DNA of 64,000 nucleotides, from assembly GCF_000967245.1 (NCBI RefSeq), contig NZ_KQ033878.1:586848-650847 (forward strand). The letters are read 5' to 3'. This DNA is from Bombilactobacillus mellis (GTDB lineage: Bacteria; Bacillota; Bacilli; Lactobacillales; Lactobacillaceae). Below are positions 46,730-55,295 of this stretch, piece after piece (positions within the stretch are counted from its first letter, which is position 1; every line of letters starts with the position of its first letter). Under the pieces are notes generated by a model that had not been told where the DNA came from, made no database searches, and saw nothing but the letters and a program-made list of their open reading frames with translations. The translations under genes and the position numbers were made by a program.

Positions 46730-47805
46730 TATTTACCTTTTTCCAAACATTGATGTAAACATTTTATAAGATACTTATTCTCAGCTGCATTGCGCAGAGC
46801 AACACGAAAATAATTGGGTCCTAAACCATAATAATCTTCACATTGTCTAATCATTATTTTATAATCTAATAATTTATTTTTTAGATTTAGTTGCGAACAC
46901 TGAAATAGAAAAAAATTAGTAGTCGATGGATACACCTTTAATGCCGATAAAGATTTTAATTGCTGATACAATAACGGTTGTTGCTTGGTGAACCATTGAT
47001 TAGTTTTTTGAATATAGTCTTTAGCCTGAAACATTTCGGCTCCAAACCTAGCGGCTAAAATATTAACTGACCAAGGTTCAATTTGGGCAACTAATAATTT
47101 TTGTAATTTAGGATTTTTGATTAAACAATAACCCAATCTCAATCCAGGTATCGCAAAGAACTTTGTCGCAGAATAAACAATAAAAACGTTATCATTAATA
47201 TTTAAAAAAGGGCCATAGCTAGAATTTTTTATGCATACCAGATTAATAAAAGCTTCATCAAGAATAAGATACCGTTGATTTTGATTACAAAATACAACCA
47301 ATTTTTTTAAATCAGCTATTGTAATAAGGTTACCCGTGGGATTATTAGGATTAGCTAAATAAATTGTTTTAATTTCAGAATGTAAGTGCAAATATGCAAT
47401 TAAATCTGTCATTACTAATTGGAAATTATTTTCTTCACGCAAGCAATAGTGATGAACCTGTACATGGGCCCGCTTTAGCGCATGCTCGTATTCACTAAAT
47501 GTCGGCGCCAACACTAGCCCATGTCCATAAGATAGAGCATTTGCAATCTCAAAAATTAACTGAACCGCACCATTTCCAACAAATACCGTTTGTAAATCTA
47601 CCTTATGATATCTCGCAATCGCAGTCCTCAACTGAACATATTCTGGATCAGGATAGTATCTAATCTCTTTCAAAGATTCCAATAAAGTATCTTTTAACTC
47701 TGCCGGAACTCCCAGAGGATTAAGATTAGCACTAAAATCTAATAATTTATGACTAGGAACCTTCAATTGCCGAGAAATTTTATCTATATTTCCACCATGA
47801 ATCAA
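46729..47805 (-). CDS. cobD: Threonine-phosphate decarboxylase, first gene of the cob operon
   Basis: A 358-residue PLP enzyme of the histidinol-phosphate aminotransferase fold. LDFSANLNPLG and NPNNPTG are visible, and the PLP lysine lies in SATKFFAIPGLRLGY. It makes aminopropanol phosphate from threonine phosphate for CbiB. The threonine kinase PduX that supplies it is not in the window. No B12 riboswitch is recognisable in its 5' flank; instead there are palindromes and direct repeats. AGGAGATG precedes the start. Confidence 0.9.
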   Translation of the reverse strand: MIHGGNIDKISRQLKVPSHKLLDFSANLNPLGVPAELKDTLLESLKEIRYYPDPEYVQLRTAIARYHKVDLQTVFVGNGAVQLIFEIANALSYGHGLVLAPTFSEYEHALKRAHVQVHHYCLREENNFQLVMTDLIAYLHLHSEIKTIYLANPNNPTGNLITIADLKKLVVFCNQNQRYLILDEAFINLVCIKNSSYGPFLNINDNVFIVYSATKFFAIPGLRLGYCLIKNPKLQKLLVAQIEPWSVNILAARFGAEMFQAKDYIQKTNQWFTKQQPLLYQQLKSLSALKVYPSTTNFFLFQCSQLNLKNKLLDYKIMIRQCEDYYGLGPNYFRVALRNAAENKYLIKCLHQCLEKGK

Positions 47806-47938
47806 ATTAATGCGGCATCTCCTCCTTTTCTATCAATATTTATTAATAACATAGGATTGATTCGTTATAAAAACAATATTTTTATAAAAAATAAAATATT
47901 TATTTGTATTTTTGCTCAATATTTAACATAATATTCCA

Positions 47939-47987
47939 CTAATAATCTCTCTATCTAATGTTAGTAACATGATAAGGTTATTATTAG
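47939..47987. promoter_or_regulatory. Nested palindrome in the cob promoter region
   Basis: Outer arms CTAATAAT (47939-47946) and ATTATTAG (47980-47987), middle TATC and GATA, and an inner perfect repeat ATGTTA-G-TAACAT (47958-47970). It could be an operator or, in the cobD leader, an RNA hairpin. Confidence 0.5.
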
Positions 47988-47992
47988 AGCTC

Positions 47993-48087
47993 AAAAAAGT
48001 AATATTTTGTTCTAAAACATAAAAATAATTTAAAAATCTAAAAAAAATCTAAAAAATAGTATTTTTTTGTTCTCAAATATGAAATTT
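47993..48087. repeat. Direct repeat with 60-base period in the cob-pduO region
   Basis: TTTTGTTCT at 48005-48013 and 48065-48073, with flanking A-rich sequence also alike over about 30 bases. A 60-base step is near six helical turns, so both copies face the same side of DNA. AraC-type activators bind direct repeats, and the regulator at 51846 is a candidate. Confidence 0.45.
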
Positions 48088-48198
48088 AGCACTATCAATT
48101 CAGCAGCAGATTAAATAATTTAATTGACCCCTTAAAATGCAAATAAAGGTCATTATTGTAATCGACTTTAATAATTAATTACTCAAGAGGAAATAACT

Positions 48199-48762
48199 AT
48201 GAAGATATATACTAAAACAGGTGATTTGGGACAAACTAAAATTGTCGGTGGCAAAATTTTGCCTAAAAATAATATTCGCATTAAGGCATACGGAGGAATT
48301 GATGAACTAAATTCTTGGGTAGGTTATACTCGTTCATTGACAAATAAAACTACTAATGAACTTGACAAAGAATTAGAAGAAGTACAGCAATTATTATTTG
48401 ACTGTGGTAAAGACTTAGCTACGTTGGACAGAGGTGAACAAAACAAATTCATTTTTAATCCCGATTCAATTAGCTGGTTAGAACAAAGTATAGACTCTAA
48501 GTCTCAACAACTACCTGCCATCAGTAAGTTTATTCTACCTGCTGGAAGTCAACTAGCCTCTGCCTTACAAGTAGCTCGTACAATTACCCGGCGTGTTGAA
48601 AGAGATGTTGTCGAATTAAAACAAAAAGAAAAAATAAATCCTAAGGTTTTAATTTTTATCAATCGCCTCTCAGATTACTTTTTTATCAACGCCAGATATG
48701 CAAACTATCTTCTCAAAAGTAAAGAGACATTCTATCGTAATAGTAAGAATGTCTTTAAATAG
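48199..48762 (+). CDS. pduO: ATP:cob(I)alamin adenosyltransferase, PduO type
   Basis: A 187-residue PduO-family enzyme. The ATP-binding N-terminus TKTGDLGQTKIVGG and the C-terminal RTITRRVERDV motif are present. It transfers the adenosyl group of ATP to cob(I)alamin, producing the coenzyme needed by EutBC. It diverges from the cob operon over a shared control region. A second, unrelated adenosyltransferase (EutT) is encoded in the eut operon at 58535. Confidence 0.92.
   Translation: MKIYTKTGDLGQTKIVGGKILPKNNIRIKAYGGIDELNSWVGYTRSLTNKTTNELDKELEEVQQLLFDCGKDLATLDRGEQNKFIFNPDSISWLEQSIDSKSQQLPAISKFILPAGSQLASALQVARTITRRVERDVVELKQKEKINPKVLIFINRLSDYFFINARYANYLLKSKETFYRNSKNVFK
48725..48754. terminator. 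Weak hairpin at the pduO/MFS convergent ends
   Basis: AGACATTC (48725-48732) pairs with GAATGTCT (48747-48754) inside the last codons of pduO. T runs on either side are short, so termination is only suggested. Confidence 0.3.
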
Positions 48763-48765
48763 AAT

Positions 48766-49947
48766 TTAATTATCCAAAGATTTTTTCTTGTTGACTAAAA
48801 ATCTTATACAAATATAAATTAATAAAAATACCATACCTTCAAAATCAACGATCATTGCTGTTCGAGGCGTGTTATTGGCTAAATTCTTATTCAAATAATT
48901 AATCACGGCTGGTGAAACAAAACACCCCAGATTAACGGCTATTATAGTCATTGTAGTAGTAATGTTAGCTGCGGCAGTAGACACAATATTTCCCAGCCAG
49001 TCATACATATCAGGAACTGCTATTCCGAAACCGCTACCAGCTAAAAACACGCCTATAAAGACCCATAATAAATTGATACTATAGGCAACAACACCTATTC
49101 CGATAGTTTGCAGAAATATTCCTAATAATAGCGTTTTTTGGCGCAAATGTTTTTTCATCTTACCATAAATTATTCCTACCGGAATTCCCATGAGCGTGGT
49201 AACTCCGGAAATCATTGCTACTTGAGACATATTACCGATTTTTTCACTAAGCACTAATTGAGGTAATTTAAACGAAATTGGCAAGAAAAACAAATGTATG
49301 AAAAACATTAGTATGATAATCTCAATTACTGATGAATTAATTCTGAAATTTTTTAAATTGGAATTATGTGGAGCATTACTATTAGTAGCAGGAATCACTA
49401 TGACAAGACCAAATATTATTAATATGGGTAAAGCACAAATATAAATCCAAAAAACAGAATGCCAGCCAAAATTTATTAAATAGCTCACAGTAAAAGAGAA
49501 TATTGCTGCACCGATACTACTGGTAGCATTCTGTAATCCTAACATTGTATCTAATTCACTTTTTTGATAGAAACGATAAAGCAGACTAACTGCTAGGGAA
49601 TTAAATAATCCAATTCCTAATCCTAAAAGAAAGCGCGATAACAAAAGAGGTCCATAAAAATTACAGTAAATTGGAAAAGTTCCAGCTATTAAGACCATCA
49701 CTAGACCAATAATAACTGTACCTTTTATCTGCAAAATTCTGATTAAAAATTGATTGCCTAACAGACCCACAACAATACCTATATTAGGAATTGTAATTAG
49801 AGTTTCTACCGCTGTACGTGAAAAACCAGAAAAAAAGTTATACATCAAAGGTAAGGCTGCAGATACTTGTGAAGAACTCATTAACAATAAAGATAGCGAG
49901 AGTAAAGCTAGTTTGAATTTTGGATTATTGGGTTTGATATCTCTCAT
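48766..49947 (-). CDS. MFS transporter beside pduO
   Basis: A 12-helix major facilitator of about 393 residues with no strong specificity motif. The frame is open to 49965, but ATG at 49947 has the GGAGATG site. It lies between pduO and the flavin genes, convergent with pduO. Its place inside the corrinoid block suggests transport of a related compound (cobinamide, ethanolamine or an end product), which is inference only. Confidence 0.65.
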   Translation of the reverse strand: MRDIKPNNPKFKLALLSLSLLLMSSSQVSAALPLMYNFFSGFSRTAVETLITIPNIGIVVGLLGNQFLIRILQIKGTVIIGLVMVLIAGTFPIYCNFYGPLLLSRFLLGLGIGLFNSLAVSLLYRFYQKSELDTMLGLQNATSSIGAAIFSFTVSYLINFGWHSVFWIYICALPILIIFGLVIVIPATNSNAPHNSNLKNFRINSSVIEIIILMFFIHLFFLPISFKLPQLVLSEKIGNMSQVAMISGVTTLMGIPVGIIYGKMKKHLRQKTLLLGIFLQTIGIGVVAYSINLLWVFIGVFLAGSGFGIAVPDMYDWLGNIVSTAAANITTTMTIIAVNLGCFVSPAVINYLNKNLANNTPRTAMIVDFEGMVFLLIYICIRFLVNKKKSLDN

Positions 49948-50113
49948 TAAACATCTCCAATGCATATAATAAAATCTTTTTAGTAATTATTAAGAACACC
50001 TACAAATAAAACAACAATAAATATTAGTTAAAAGGCCAAAAATCTGATCTCATTGAGCAGTTTCTTTAATACACTAATACTTTGAAAATCCTTATTTAAC
50101 AGATAAAAATTTA

Positions 50114-50653
50114 CTAAGTATGCTTAATAAAATCATAAAACTCCGTAACATTAGCAATCAAAAAATCTCGTGAGCTTTGATCGATCAATTCATCTTGATC
50201 ATTAAACAGTTCTTGCACTTTACTCAACGTCACTTCATTGTTAAATACGCGCATACCAAGCATTCTTAGAACTTGTTGTAATTGCAAGTTAGCAATTAGA
50301 CCGCCCCGATTTCCTGAAGAATCTGTAATAATCATAGTCGGTTTATCAATTAAAAGATCTTCAGTATCAGCTCCAGATAAAATATCAAGTGCGTTTTTCA
50401 AACCTCCAGGAATAGAATAATTATACTCAGGAGTAACAAATAACAAAGCATTAAATTTTCTAATAGCCAGTCGAAATGCCTGCCAATTGATGGGGCAATT
50501 AGTAACTTCTAAATCCGGATCATATAAAGATAATTGTCGATAATTTAATTCCATAAAAGCAATATTAGGAAAACTGTTCACAATAAATTGCGCTATTTTA
50601 CGGCTATAAGATTTCTGACTTAAACTACCAATTAATATACCAATTTTCATCAT
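50114..50653 (-). CDS. NADPH-dependent FMN reductase-like flavoprotein
   Basis: A 179-residue flavodoxin-fold protein of the FMN_red family. IGSLSQKSYSRKIA binds the FMN phosphate and TPEYNYSIPGGLKNALD is the family signature. It passes electrons from NAD(P)H to flavin. It follows the flavodoxin gene by 6 bases. Reduction of cob(III)alamin to cob(I)alamin for PduO or EutT needs such low-potential flavins, so a corrinoid reductase role is plausible but unproven. Confidence 0.75.
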   Translation of the reverse strand: MMKIGILIGSLSQKSYSRKIAQFIVNSFPNIAFMELNYRQLSLYDPDLEVTNCPINWQAFRLAIRKFNALLFVTPEYNYSIPGGLKNALDILSGADTEDLLIDKPTMIITDSSGNRGGLIANLQLQQVLRMLGMRVFNNEVTLSKVQELFNDQDELIDQSSRDFLIANVTEFYDFIKHT

Positions 50654-50659
50654 GCCTAC

Positions 50660-51118
50660 TTACCTCTCAAGGTTATTCGTTACTTTGACGATATTCTTAA
50701 CTGCTTTATTCAAAATTTCAATATCCGCCTCTGCCGGCTCTAAATTAATTTTAATATTTTTAAATCCTTGAATTGCTCCCTGATGTTTAAAAACATCCGA
50801 AAACATATCTACCACTAAGTTATAATATTCACCATAAGATTTGTCACCCGAACCAGCAACGCCAAAAACTTTATTAGTGAGATCGGTCGTTTTTAAATCT
50901 TCATAAAAATCTCTACATTCTTCTGGCAAACTGCCTTCATCATAGGTATAAGCACAAACAATTAAAAGATCTGATTTAACAAAATCAAACACATCAGTTT
51001 GTGAGATCTCAGTTTCTGTTACCTGTATCTCAGGTCCATCTAATAACTCACTGATAATATCAGCAATTTCTTCATTATTGCCTGTAATCGTGGCAAAAAC
51101 AACATGTGCCAAAATCAT
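50660..51118 (-). CDS. Flavodoxin
   Basis: A 152-residue flavodoxin with the FMN phosphate loop TITGNNEEIAD at residues 9-19 and the later flavin loops (CAYTYDEGSLPEE and VAGSGDKSYGEYYN). FMN is bound non-covalently. Flavodoxins deliver electrons to cob(II)alamin on adenosyltransferases. It lies between an RHG phosphatase and the FMN reductase, all in one direction, within the corrinoid region. Confidence 0.88.
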   Translation of the reverse strand: MILAHVVFATITGNNEEIADIISELLDGPEIQVTETEISQTDVFDFVKSDLLIVCAYTYDEGSLPEECRDFYEDLKTTDLTNKVFGVAGSGDKSYGEYYNLVVDMFSDVFKHQGAIQGFKNIKINLEPAEADIEILNKAVKNIVKVTNNLER

Positions 51119-51147
51119 TTATTCAACACCCCATAACTAATTTCGAG

Positions 51148-51762
51148 TCAAAGAAAAAGGCGATCATAAAATACTAATTTAAAATTATTCTGCTTTCTAT
51201 CAATTAAAAATTTGGTCAAACTTAAATTTCTAGGATTAAACTGAGCCGCTTTACAATTATCATTCCAATATATTGCAATAAAATTTTTTATAATCCAGCC
51301 ATGCGTAACCAACAGAACCCGATTATTCGGAAAGCGGAAGGAAATTTCATTAACAAAACTTTTAATCCTCTGTTGTCCCTGCTCAAAAGACTCACCTTGA
51401 CTGATAGACATCGAACTAGAAGAAACTTCTTGAGTTTTCAAATTAACATAATTACAATAATTATCAATTAAGTAACTCCAGCTTTTTCCATTCCATTTGC
51501 CATAGGACAATTCTCTTAAACGTTGATCTATTGTAAATGGTGCGCGATTATCACAAATAATCTCAGTCGTATCAAACGCTCTATTGAGAGGACTTGTATA
51601 AACCAGATCAATTCGATATCGACTTAATAATTTTTGTAGTTGTGTAATTTCAACTTTACTTTGAGGAGTTAAAAACGTTTTAGAATTTTCCAAAGTACCT
51701 TGAAGTAAATTTAATTTATTCGCATAAGTCAATCCATGACGTAATAAAAAAAGCGCTGTCAT
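51148..51762 (-). CDS. Histidine phosphatase, possible second CobC
   Basis: A 204-residue RHG phosphatase: FLLRHGLTYAN at the N-terminus and VTHGWIIKNF for the second His. ATG at 51762 with GAAGAGG upstream is preferred to the open frame's 51810. It leads the phosphatase-flavodoxin-FMN reductase group. An alpha-ribazole phosphatase role would fit the neighbourhood, but cobC at 27754 already fills that place, so the function is open. Confidence 0.65.
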   Translation of the reverse strand: MTALFLLRHGLTYANKLNLLQGTLENSKTFLTPQSKVEITQLQKLLSRYRIDLVYTSPLNRAFDTTEIICDNRAPFTIDQRLRELSYGKWNGKSWSYLIDNYCNYVNLKTQEVSSSSMSISQGESFEQGQQRIKSFVNEISFRFPNNRVLLVTHGWIIKNFIAIYWNDNCKAAQFNPRNLSLTKFLIDRKQNNFKLVFYDRLFL

Positions 51763-51845
51763 TAAAATCCTCTTCAACTTTATTAAATTAACACTATAAT
51801 AACAGAACATTCAAGCTAGTATTTCAATAGATAGGGGCCTTCACT

Positions 51846-52925
51846 ATGGATTTTATCAATTATCAATTTAACATAAAAGAAATTATTGAAAAAACTATCC
51901 AGTCATTCTCATCTATTACTGATATTATATTTATCAACCAAAAATTGGACATCCTATCAAATTCTACCGATATCAAGGCTTTCCAAGATCTTATCCGCTT
52001 GGAGCCTAATTTAAAAAATAAATATATTTATGCCTATCCCTTAATTTTTAATTATGGATTAGAGGGAATTTTCATATTATTTGATGAAGAAAAAATAGCA
52101 GCAGAGAATTTATATTTATATAGGGGTTACTTAGAAGTCGCTGTTAAAACTTTTCTCAAAGATCACAATCAAGAGGTTTTATTACTTAAGCCACTGTATA
52201 TAAAAAATCTCCGCAAAATACTCAATTTTATCGTTGAATACCGCTTATTACAAAAAAATGACAACAATCACCCCAAAAATCCACATCACCTAAGTAATCA
52301 AAGTAATAATAATGATACTACTCTTGATATTATTAAGCTAGCACGGCAATATATTTTAGAAAATATCACAAACGAGTTATCTCTTAAAAAAGTAGCACAA
52401 ACCCTCTACATCTCTCCTGATTACTTGAGCAGAATTTTTAAAGAACACCTGCACATTAATTTTATAGATTATATTAATATGAATAAAGTAGCGGTTGCTC
52501 AAAGAGAACTGTTATCAGATAATGCCCCCATAAAGTATTTATCCCAAAAATTAGGTTTTAGTCAATCCAGTTATTTTTCAAAAGTTTTTAAACAAAAAAC
52601 TCATTTATCACCCTTACAATTTCGAAAGCAGAATTCCCGCATCAAAAAAATATACACTATACCCCGAGATTTAACTTGGAATCATCATATATCTGTATAT
52701 GATATTTCTAAAAAATTTTTTGCAGACAATAACATTGATTTTAAAATACATAATATTAACGGTTACCCTTATGTTTATTCAATTAATTATTTAAAAAATA
52801 ATCAAATTAACGGAGGCTGGATTTATACTGTGGACTTTCTTCAGCCGATAAAGACATCTAATGAAATTTTTGTTAATGATAAAACTATCATTCAATGGCT
52901 GTATACTGATAGAGCTCTTGAATAG
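51846..52925 (+). CDS. PocR-like AraC regulator with C-terminal DUF4430/transcobalamin-like domain
   Basis: A 359-residue protein in three parts. Residues 1-135 are a PocR-like sensor region lacking the cysteine cluster of Salmonella PocR. After an Asn-rich linker (138-157), residues 159-262 carry the AraC double helix-turn-helix (LKKVAQTLYISPDYLSRIF and IKYLSQKLGFSQSSYFSKVF). Residues about 276-359 match the DUF4430 domain, known from transcobalamin-type proteins: YVYSINYLKN, GGWIYTVD (323-330) and IIQWLYT. That domain is normally extracellular, but here it has no signal and must be cytoplasmic. In L. reuteri PocR activates the pdu and cob genes. This protein is the likely activator of cob, pduO and eut, perhaps sensing a corrinoid. 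The role is inference. Confidence 0.82.
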   Translation: MDFINYQFNIKEIIEKTIQSFSSITDIIFINQKLDILSNSTDIKAFQDLIRLEPNLKNKYIYAYPLIFNYGLEGIFILFDEEKIAAENLYLYRGYLEVAVKTFLKDHNQEVLLLKPLYIKNLRKILNFIVEYRLLQKNDNNHPKNPHHLSNQSNNNDTTLDIIKLARQYILENITNELSLKKVAQTLYISPDYLSRIFKEHLHINFIDYINMNKVAVAQRELLSDNAPIKYLSQKLGFSQSSYFSKVFKQKTHLSPLQFRKQNSRIKKIYTIPRDLTWNHHISVYDISKKFFADNNIDFKIHNINGYPYVYSINYLKNNQINGGWIYTVDFLQPIKTSNEIFVNDKTIIQWLYTDRALE

Positions 52926-52956
52926 GTATCGCAATCGTTCTATTTAGGTGGAATCT

Positions 52957-53766
52957 TTAAAGATAGGCCTTATCCAATGAAGTAAGATAAATTTTTTGGA
53001 GGTCAGATATTTCTTTGGTAGTAATTCCAACTTCGTTACACAGAAATTGACCCACGCCGCCATATTCATCATCAATAATATCTAGGGCTCGCTTTAAATA
53101 AGCTTCATGCACCACTGAAAGATCATAGATGGAACGAATAAAATTCTCATTTCCTCCGTTAGCCTTGGCCTCCATAATCCGCGCATATATCCGGTTAATG
53201 GACAATTTATTAGTTAATAGATAATCCTCATACACCACTTGCCGATCTACTCCTAAGGCCAATAAGACTAAAGCGCAAACTAATCCGGTGCGATCTTTGC
53301 CGGCACTGCAATGAATAATAACAGCTTCGTCTGTTTTATTCTCTAAAAGATATTTAAAAATTTCATAATAAGCTAATTGAGATTTTTTACTAATAACCAG
53401 TTGTTCATATGAATTAATCATTTCTATATAACCGCCCCGTGGGGTTTCAGAATAAAATTTTTGTAAAGCATTGATAAAGTTACCATCTTCTAAAACTGAA
53501 TTATCAGAAAGAGGAATAATTAGATATTTAGTCTGCAATTGTAGACTATCCGGCCATTTTTCAATCTCCGAATAAGAACGTAAATCAATAATTGTTTTAA
53601 TTCTATGATCACAAAAATAATTATGATCTGCAGAATCTAGTTTATTTAAGAGGCCTGATCTGATTAGTTTACACCATTTAACAATTCGGCCATCTTTAGT
53701 AGGATAGCCACCTAAGTCCCGAATATTATTAACATGTGGTGTCCTTTCGCCTTGATCTGCCAACAA
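52957..53766 (-). CDS. Tyrosine-type protein phosphatase at the end of the eut operon
   Basis: A 269-residue phosphatase with the P-loop HCSAGKDRTG (152-161; Cys153, Arg159) and NIRDLGGYPT near the N-terminus, matching the Firmicute PTP family that includes lipid and tyrosine phosphatases. The start is TTG at 53766 behind GGGGGAG. It lies 18 bases downstream of eutP, so it is probably co-transcribed with the ethanolamine genes. It is not a standard eut gene; its substrate is unknown. Confidence 0.8.
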   Translation of the reverse strand: MLADQGERTPHVNNIRDLGGYPTKDGRIVKWCKLIRSGLLNKLDSADHNYFCDHRIKTIIDLRSYSEIEKWPDSLQLQTKYLIIPLSDNSVLEDGNFINALQKFYSETPRGGYIEMINSYEQLVISKKSQLAYYEIFKYLLENKTDEAVIIHCSAGKDRTGLVCALVLLALGVDRQVVYEDYLLTNKLSINRIYARIMEAKANGGNENFIRSIYDLSVVHEAYLKRALDIIDDEYGGVGQFLCNEVGITTKEISDLQKIYLTSLDKAYL

Positions 53767-53784
53767 TAGCTTGTTCTCCCCCTT

Positions 53785-54225
53785 TTATATAATTTCTAAA
53801 TATTGGCTTAATTCTTCTATCCCAATGTTGTTTTTTGCTGAAACCTTAAAAATTTTTTCTGCTCCTGCTGACTTTAATTGCTGCGCGGCCCAGTCAATGT
53901 CTTCTGGAGTATCACTCAAATCTATTTTTGTAACCACACCGATTTTTTCCTTTGTAAACATACTGCCAAAACCAGGCGCAAAGCTTTGCCGCTTATCAAC
54001 TACGCTCTGTAAGAAAATCACTACATCAGAGTCTACCGAAGTGGTCATTAAAGCGCTGTATAAATTTCTATGCTCCATAAATTCACCCGGAGTATCAATT
54101 AAATTTTTATTTTGGTAGTATTGAATTACTTGCGTTTTATTATAGGTGATCGCTTTTCCTTGTAACCTCTGACATAAGGTTGTCTTCCCACAACCAATGG
54201 CCCCAATAAAAATCGGTTTTTTCAA
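53785..54225 (-). CDS. eutP: EutP/PduV-type small GTPase
   Basis: A 146-residue Ras-like P-loop protein: GAIGCGKTT at residues 8-16, IDTPGEFMEH for the switch II region, and VVTKIDLSD as the base-specificity motif. EutP/PduV proteins accompany microcompartment operons and have been linked to their positioning or to acetate kinase-like activity. It is co-oriented with eutJ, 41 bases away. Confidence 0.88.
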   Translation of the reverse strand: MKKPIFIGAIGCGKTTLCQRLQGKAITYNKTQVIQYYQNKNLIDTPGEFMEHRNLYSALMTTSVDSDVVIFLQSVVDKRQSFAPGFGSMFTKEKIGVVTKIDLSDTPEDIDWAAQQLKSAGAEKIFKVSAKNNIGIEELSQYLEII

Positions 54226-54266
54226 AGAAACATCTCCTTATAAAATTTAATACCCCCGCATATTAT

Positions 54267-55115
54267 TTAACTATCACACATTGCAATTCCTAAGGGAGTT
54301 ACAAATTGCGGATAAAGGGGCTTTATTGCTGGTATTCCTAGTATCTTACTAAAAGTAGGAATAAAATCTTTAAAATTGATGGCTCCCCCAACTATAATTA
54401 CCGGTTCATATATTTTATCTTTCATTACATTCTTAGTGATTATAGCCATTTTCTCTACAACGGGTTGAATAATGTGAAAAATCTCATCTTCATTTTTATG
54501 TTCACGCTTGATTACTTCCGCTTTATCTGAATTAATCTGATATGCTCCCGCAATAACCAAAGTCATATGAATCCCGCCGGTAGGCTCATCTATAATTTGA
54601 ACCAATTTATTATTATTAAAAACACTAATCCCCGTTGTACCGCCACCAATATCGACCACTGTACCAGTTTTTATCTGAAGAAATTTAGCTGCTGCTGTGG
54701 GCTCTGCTACAACTTGCCGACAGCTAAAACCTGCAGCTTCAATCACGTTAGTCACTACTTTACTGCCACTACCACTATCTACATCCGGTGGAATAGCACC
54801 ACAGGCAGTTATTAACGGCCTTTCTAAAACTTGTTCGGCCTGCTGCTTTAGATTTTTTAGAATTTTTACTGAGTCCATAAAATCAACAATTATTCCATCG
54901 CGAATGGCATTATCATACTCAAAAGTACAATAGAGAGGCTCATTTTGACTATCCAAAACCGTTAAAACAATTGAAGAGGTTCCTAAATCAACTCCGACCC
55001 GTAAAGGCTCATCCTTATTCGGCTTTCTTACGGATCGATTTTTATTAACGACTTTAATTAATTGCTGTAACTTCTTATTGGGGCCATTTAAAATATTTTT
55101 TTGTTTATAATTCAT
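54267..55115 (-). CDS. eutJ: Ethanolamine utilization chaperone-like protein
   Basis: A 282-residue actin/Hsp70-type ATPase. Phosphate 1 reads VGVDLGTSSIVL, the second phosphate loop VVDIGGGTTGISV and the adenosine loop VIIVGGAINF. EutJ is thought to act as a chaperone for microcompartment enzymes. ATG at 55115 has the TGGAG site; the frame is open to 55151. A 180-base gap separates it from eutS, the largest gap in the operon. Confidence 0.88.
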   Translation of the reverse strand: MNYKQKNILNGPNKKLQQLIKVVNKNRSVRKPNKDEPLRVGVDLGTSSIVLTVLDSQNEPLYCTFEYDNAIRDGIIVDFMDSVKILKNLKQQAEQVLERPLITACGAIPPDVDSGSGSKVVTNVIEAAGFSCRQVVAEPTAAAKFLQIKTGTVVDIGGGTTGISVFNNNKLVQIIDEPTGGIHMTLVIAGAYQINSDKAEVIKREHKNEDEIFHIIQPVVEKMAIITKNVMKDKIYEPVIIVGGAINFKDFIPTFSKILGIPAIKPLYPQFVTPLGIAMCDS

Positions 55116-55295
55116 TACTATTCTCCATTTATTATGATTCTCTTCTATCAATCATTACATATTTAAGCCAATTAAGTAGATTTTCAGATGAAAAACATAA
55201 AAAGAAGTCACTTTAGCAGAGAAAAGACGCAAAGCTTAACTACTGACAATAGTTATCACTGAGCGCCTACTAGATAATAAACAATATTACTTACT

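Larger units (their letters stand above)
47806..48198. promoter_or_regulatory. 393-base divergent control region between cobD and pduO
   Basis: Very AT-rich and without a gene. It contains a stem-loop or operator at 47939-47987, a 60-base-period direct repeat at 47993-48087 and a TGACC...GGTCA inverted repeat at 48125-48152. The conserved B12-box and adjoining elements of a cobalamin riboswitch were looked for on both strands and not found, so control is probably by protein. Confidence 0.6.

Noticed and set aside
47806-48198. Cobalamin riboswitch ahead of cobD or pduO
   Set aside because: No B12-box-like GCC-ACTG core or expected flanking stems on either strand by eye. A covariance-model search would be decisive.
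53771-54118. Open frame of 115 codons on the plus strand
   Set aside because: Antisense to eutP; no start signal and no family resemblance.
55116-55295. EutV-type dual-hairpin antiterminator between eutS and eutJ
   Set aside because: The 180-base gap has some short repeats but I could not draw two hairpins with matching loops followed by a terminator.
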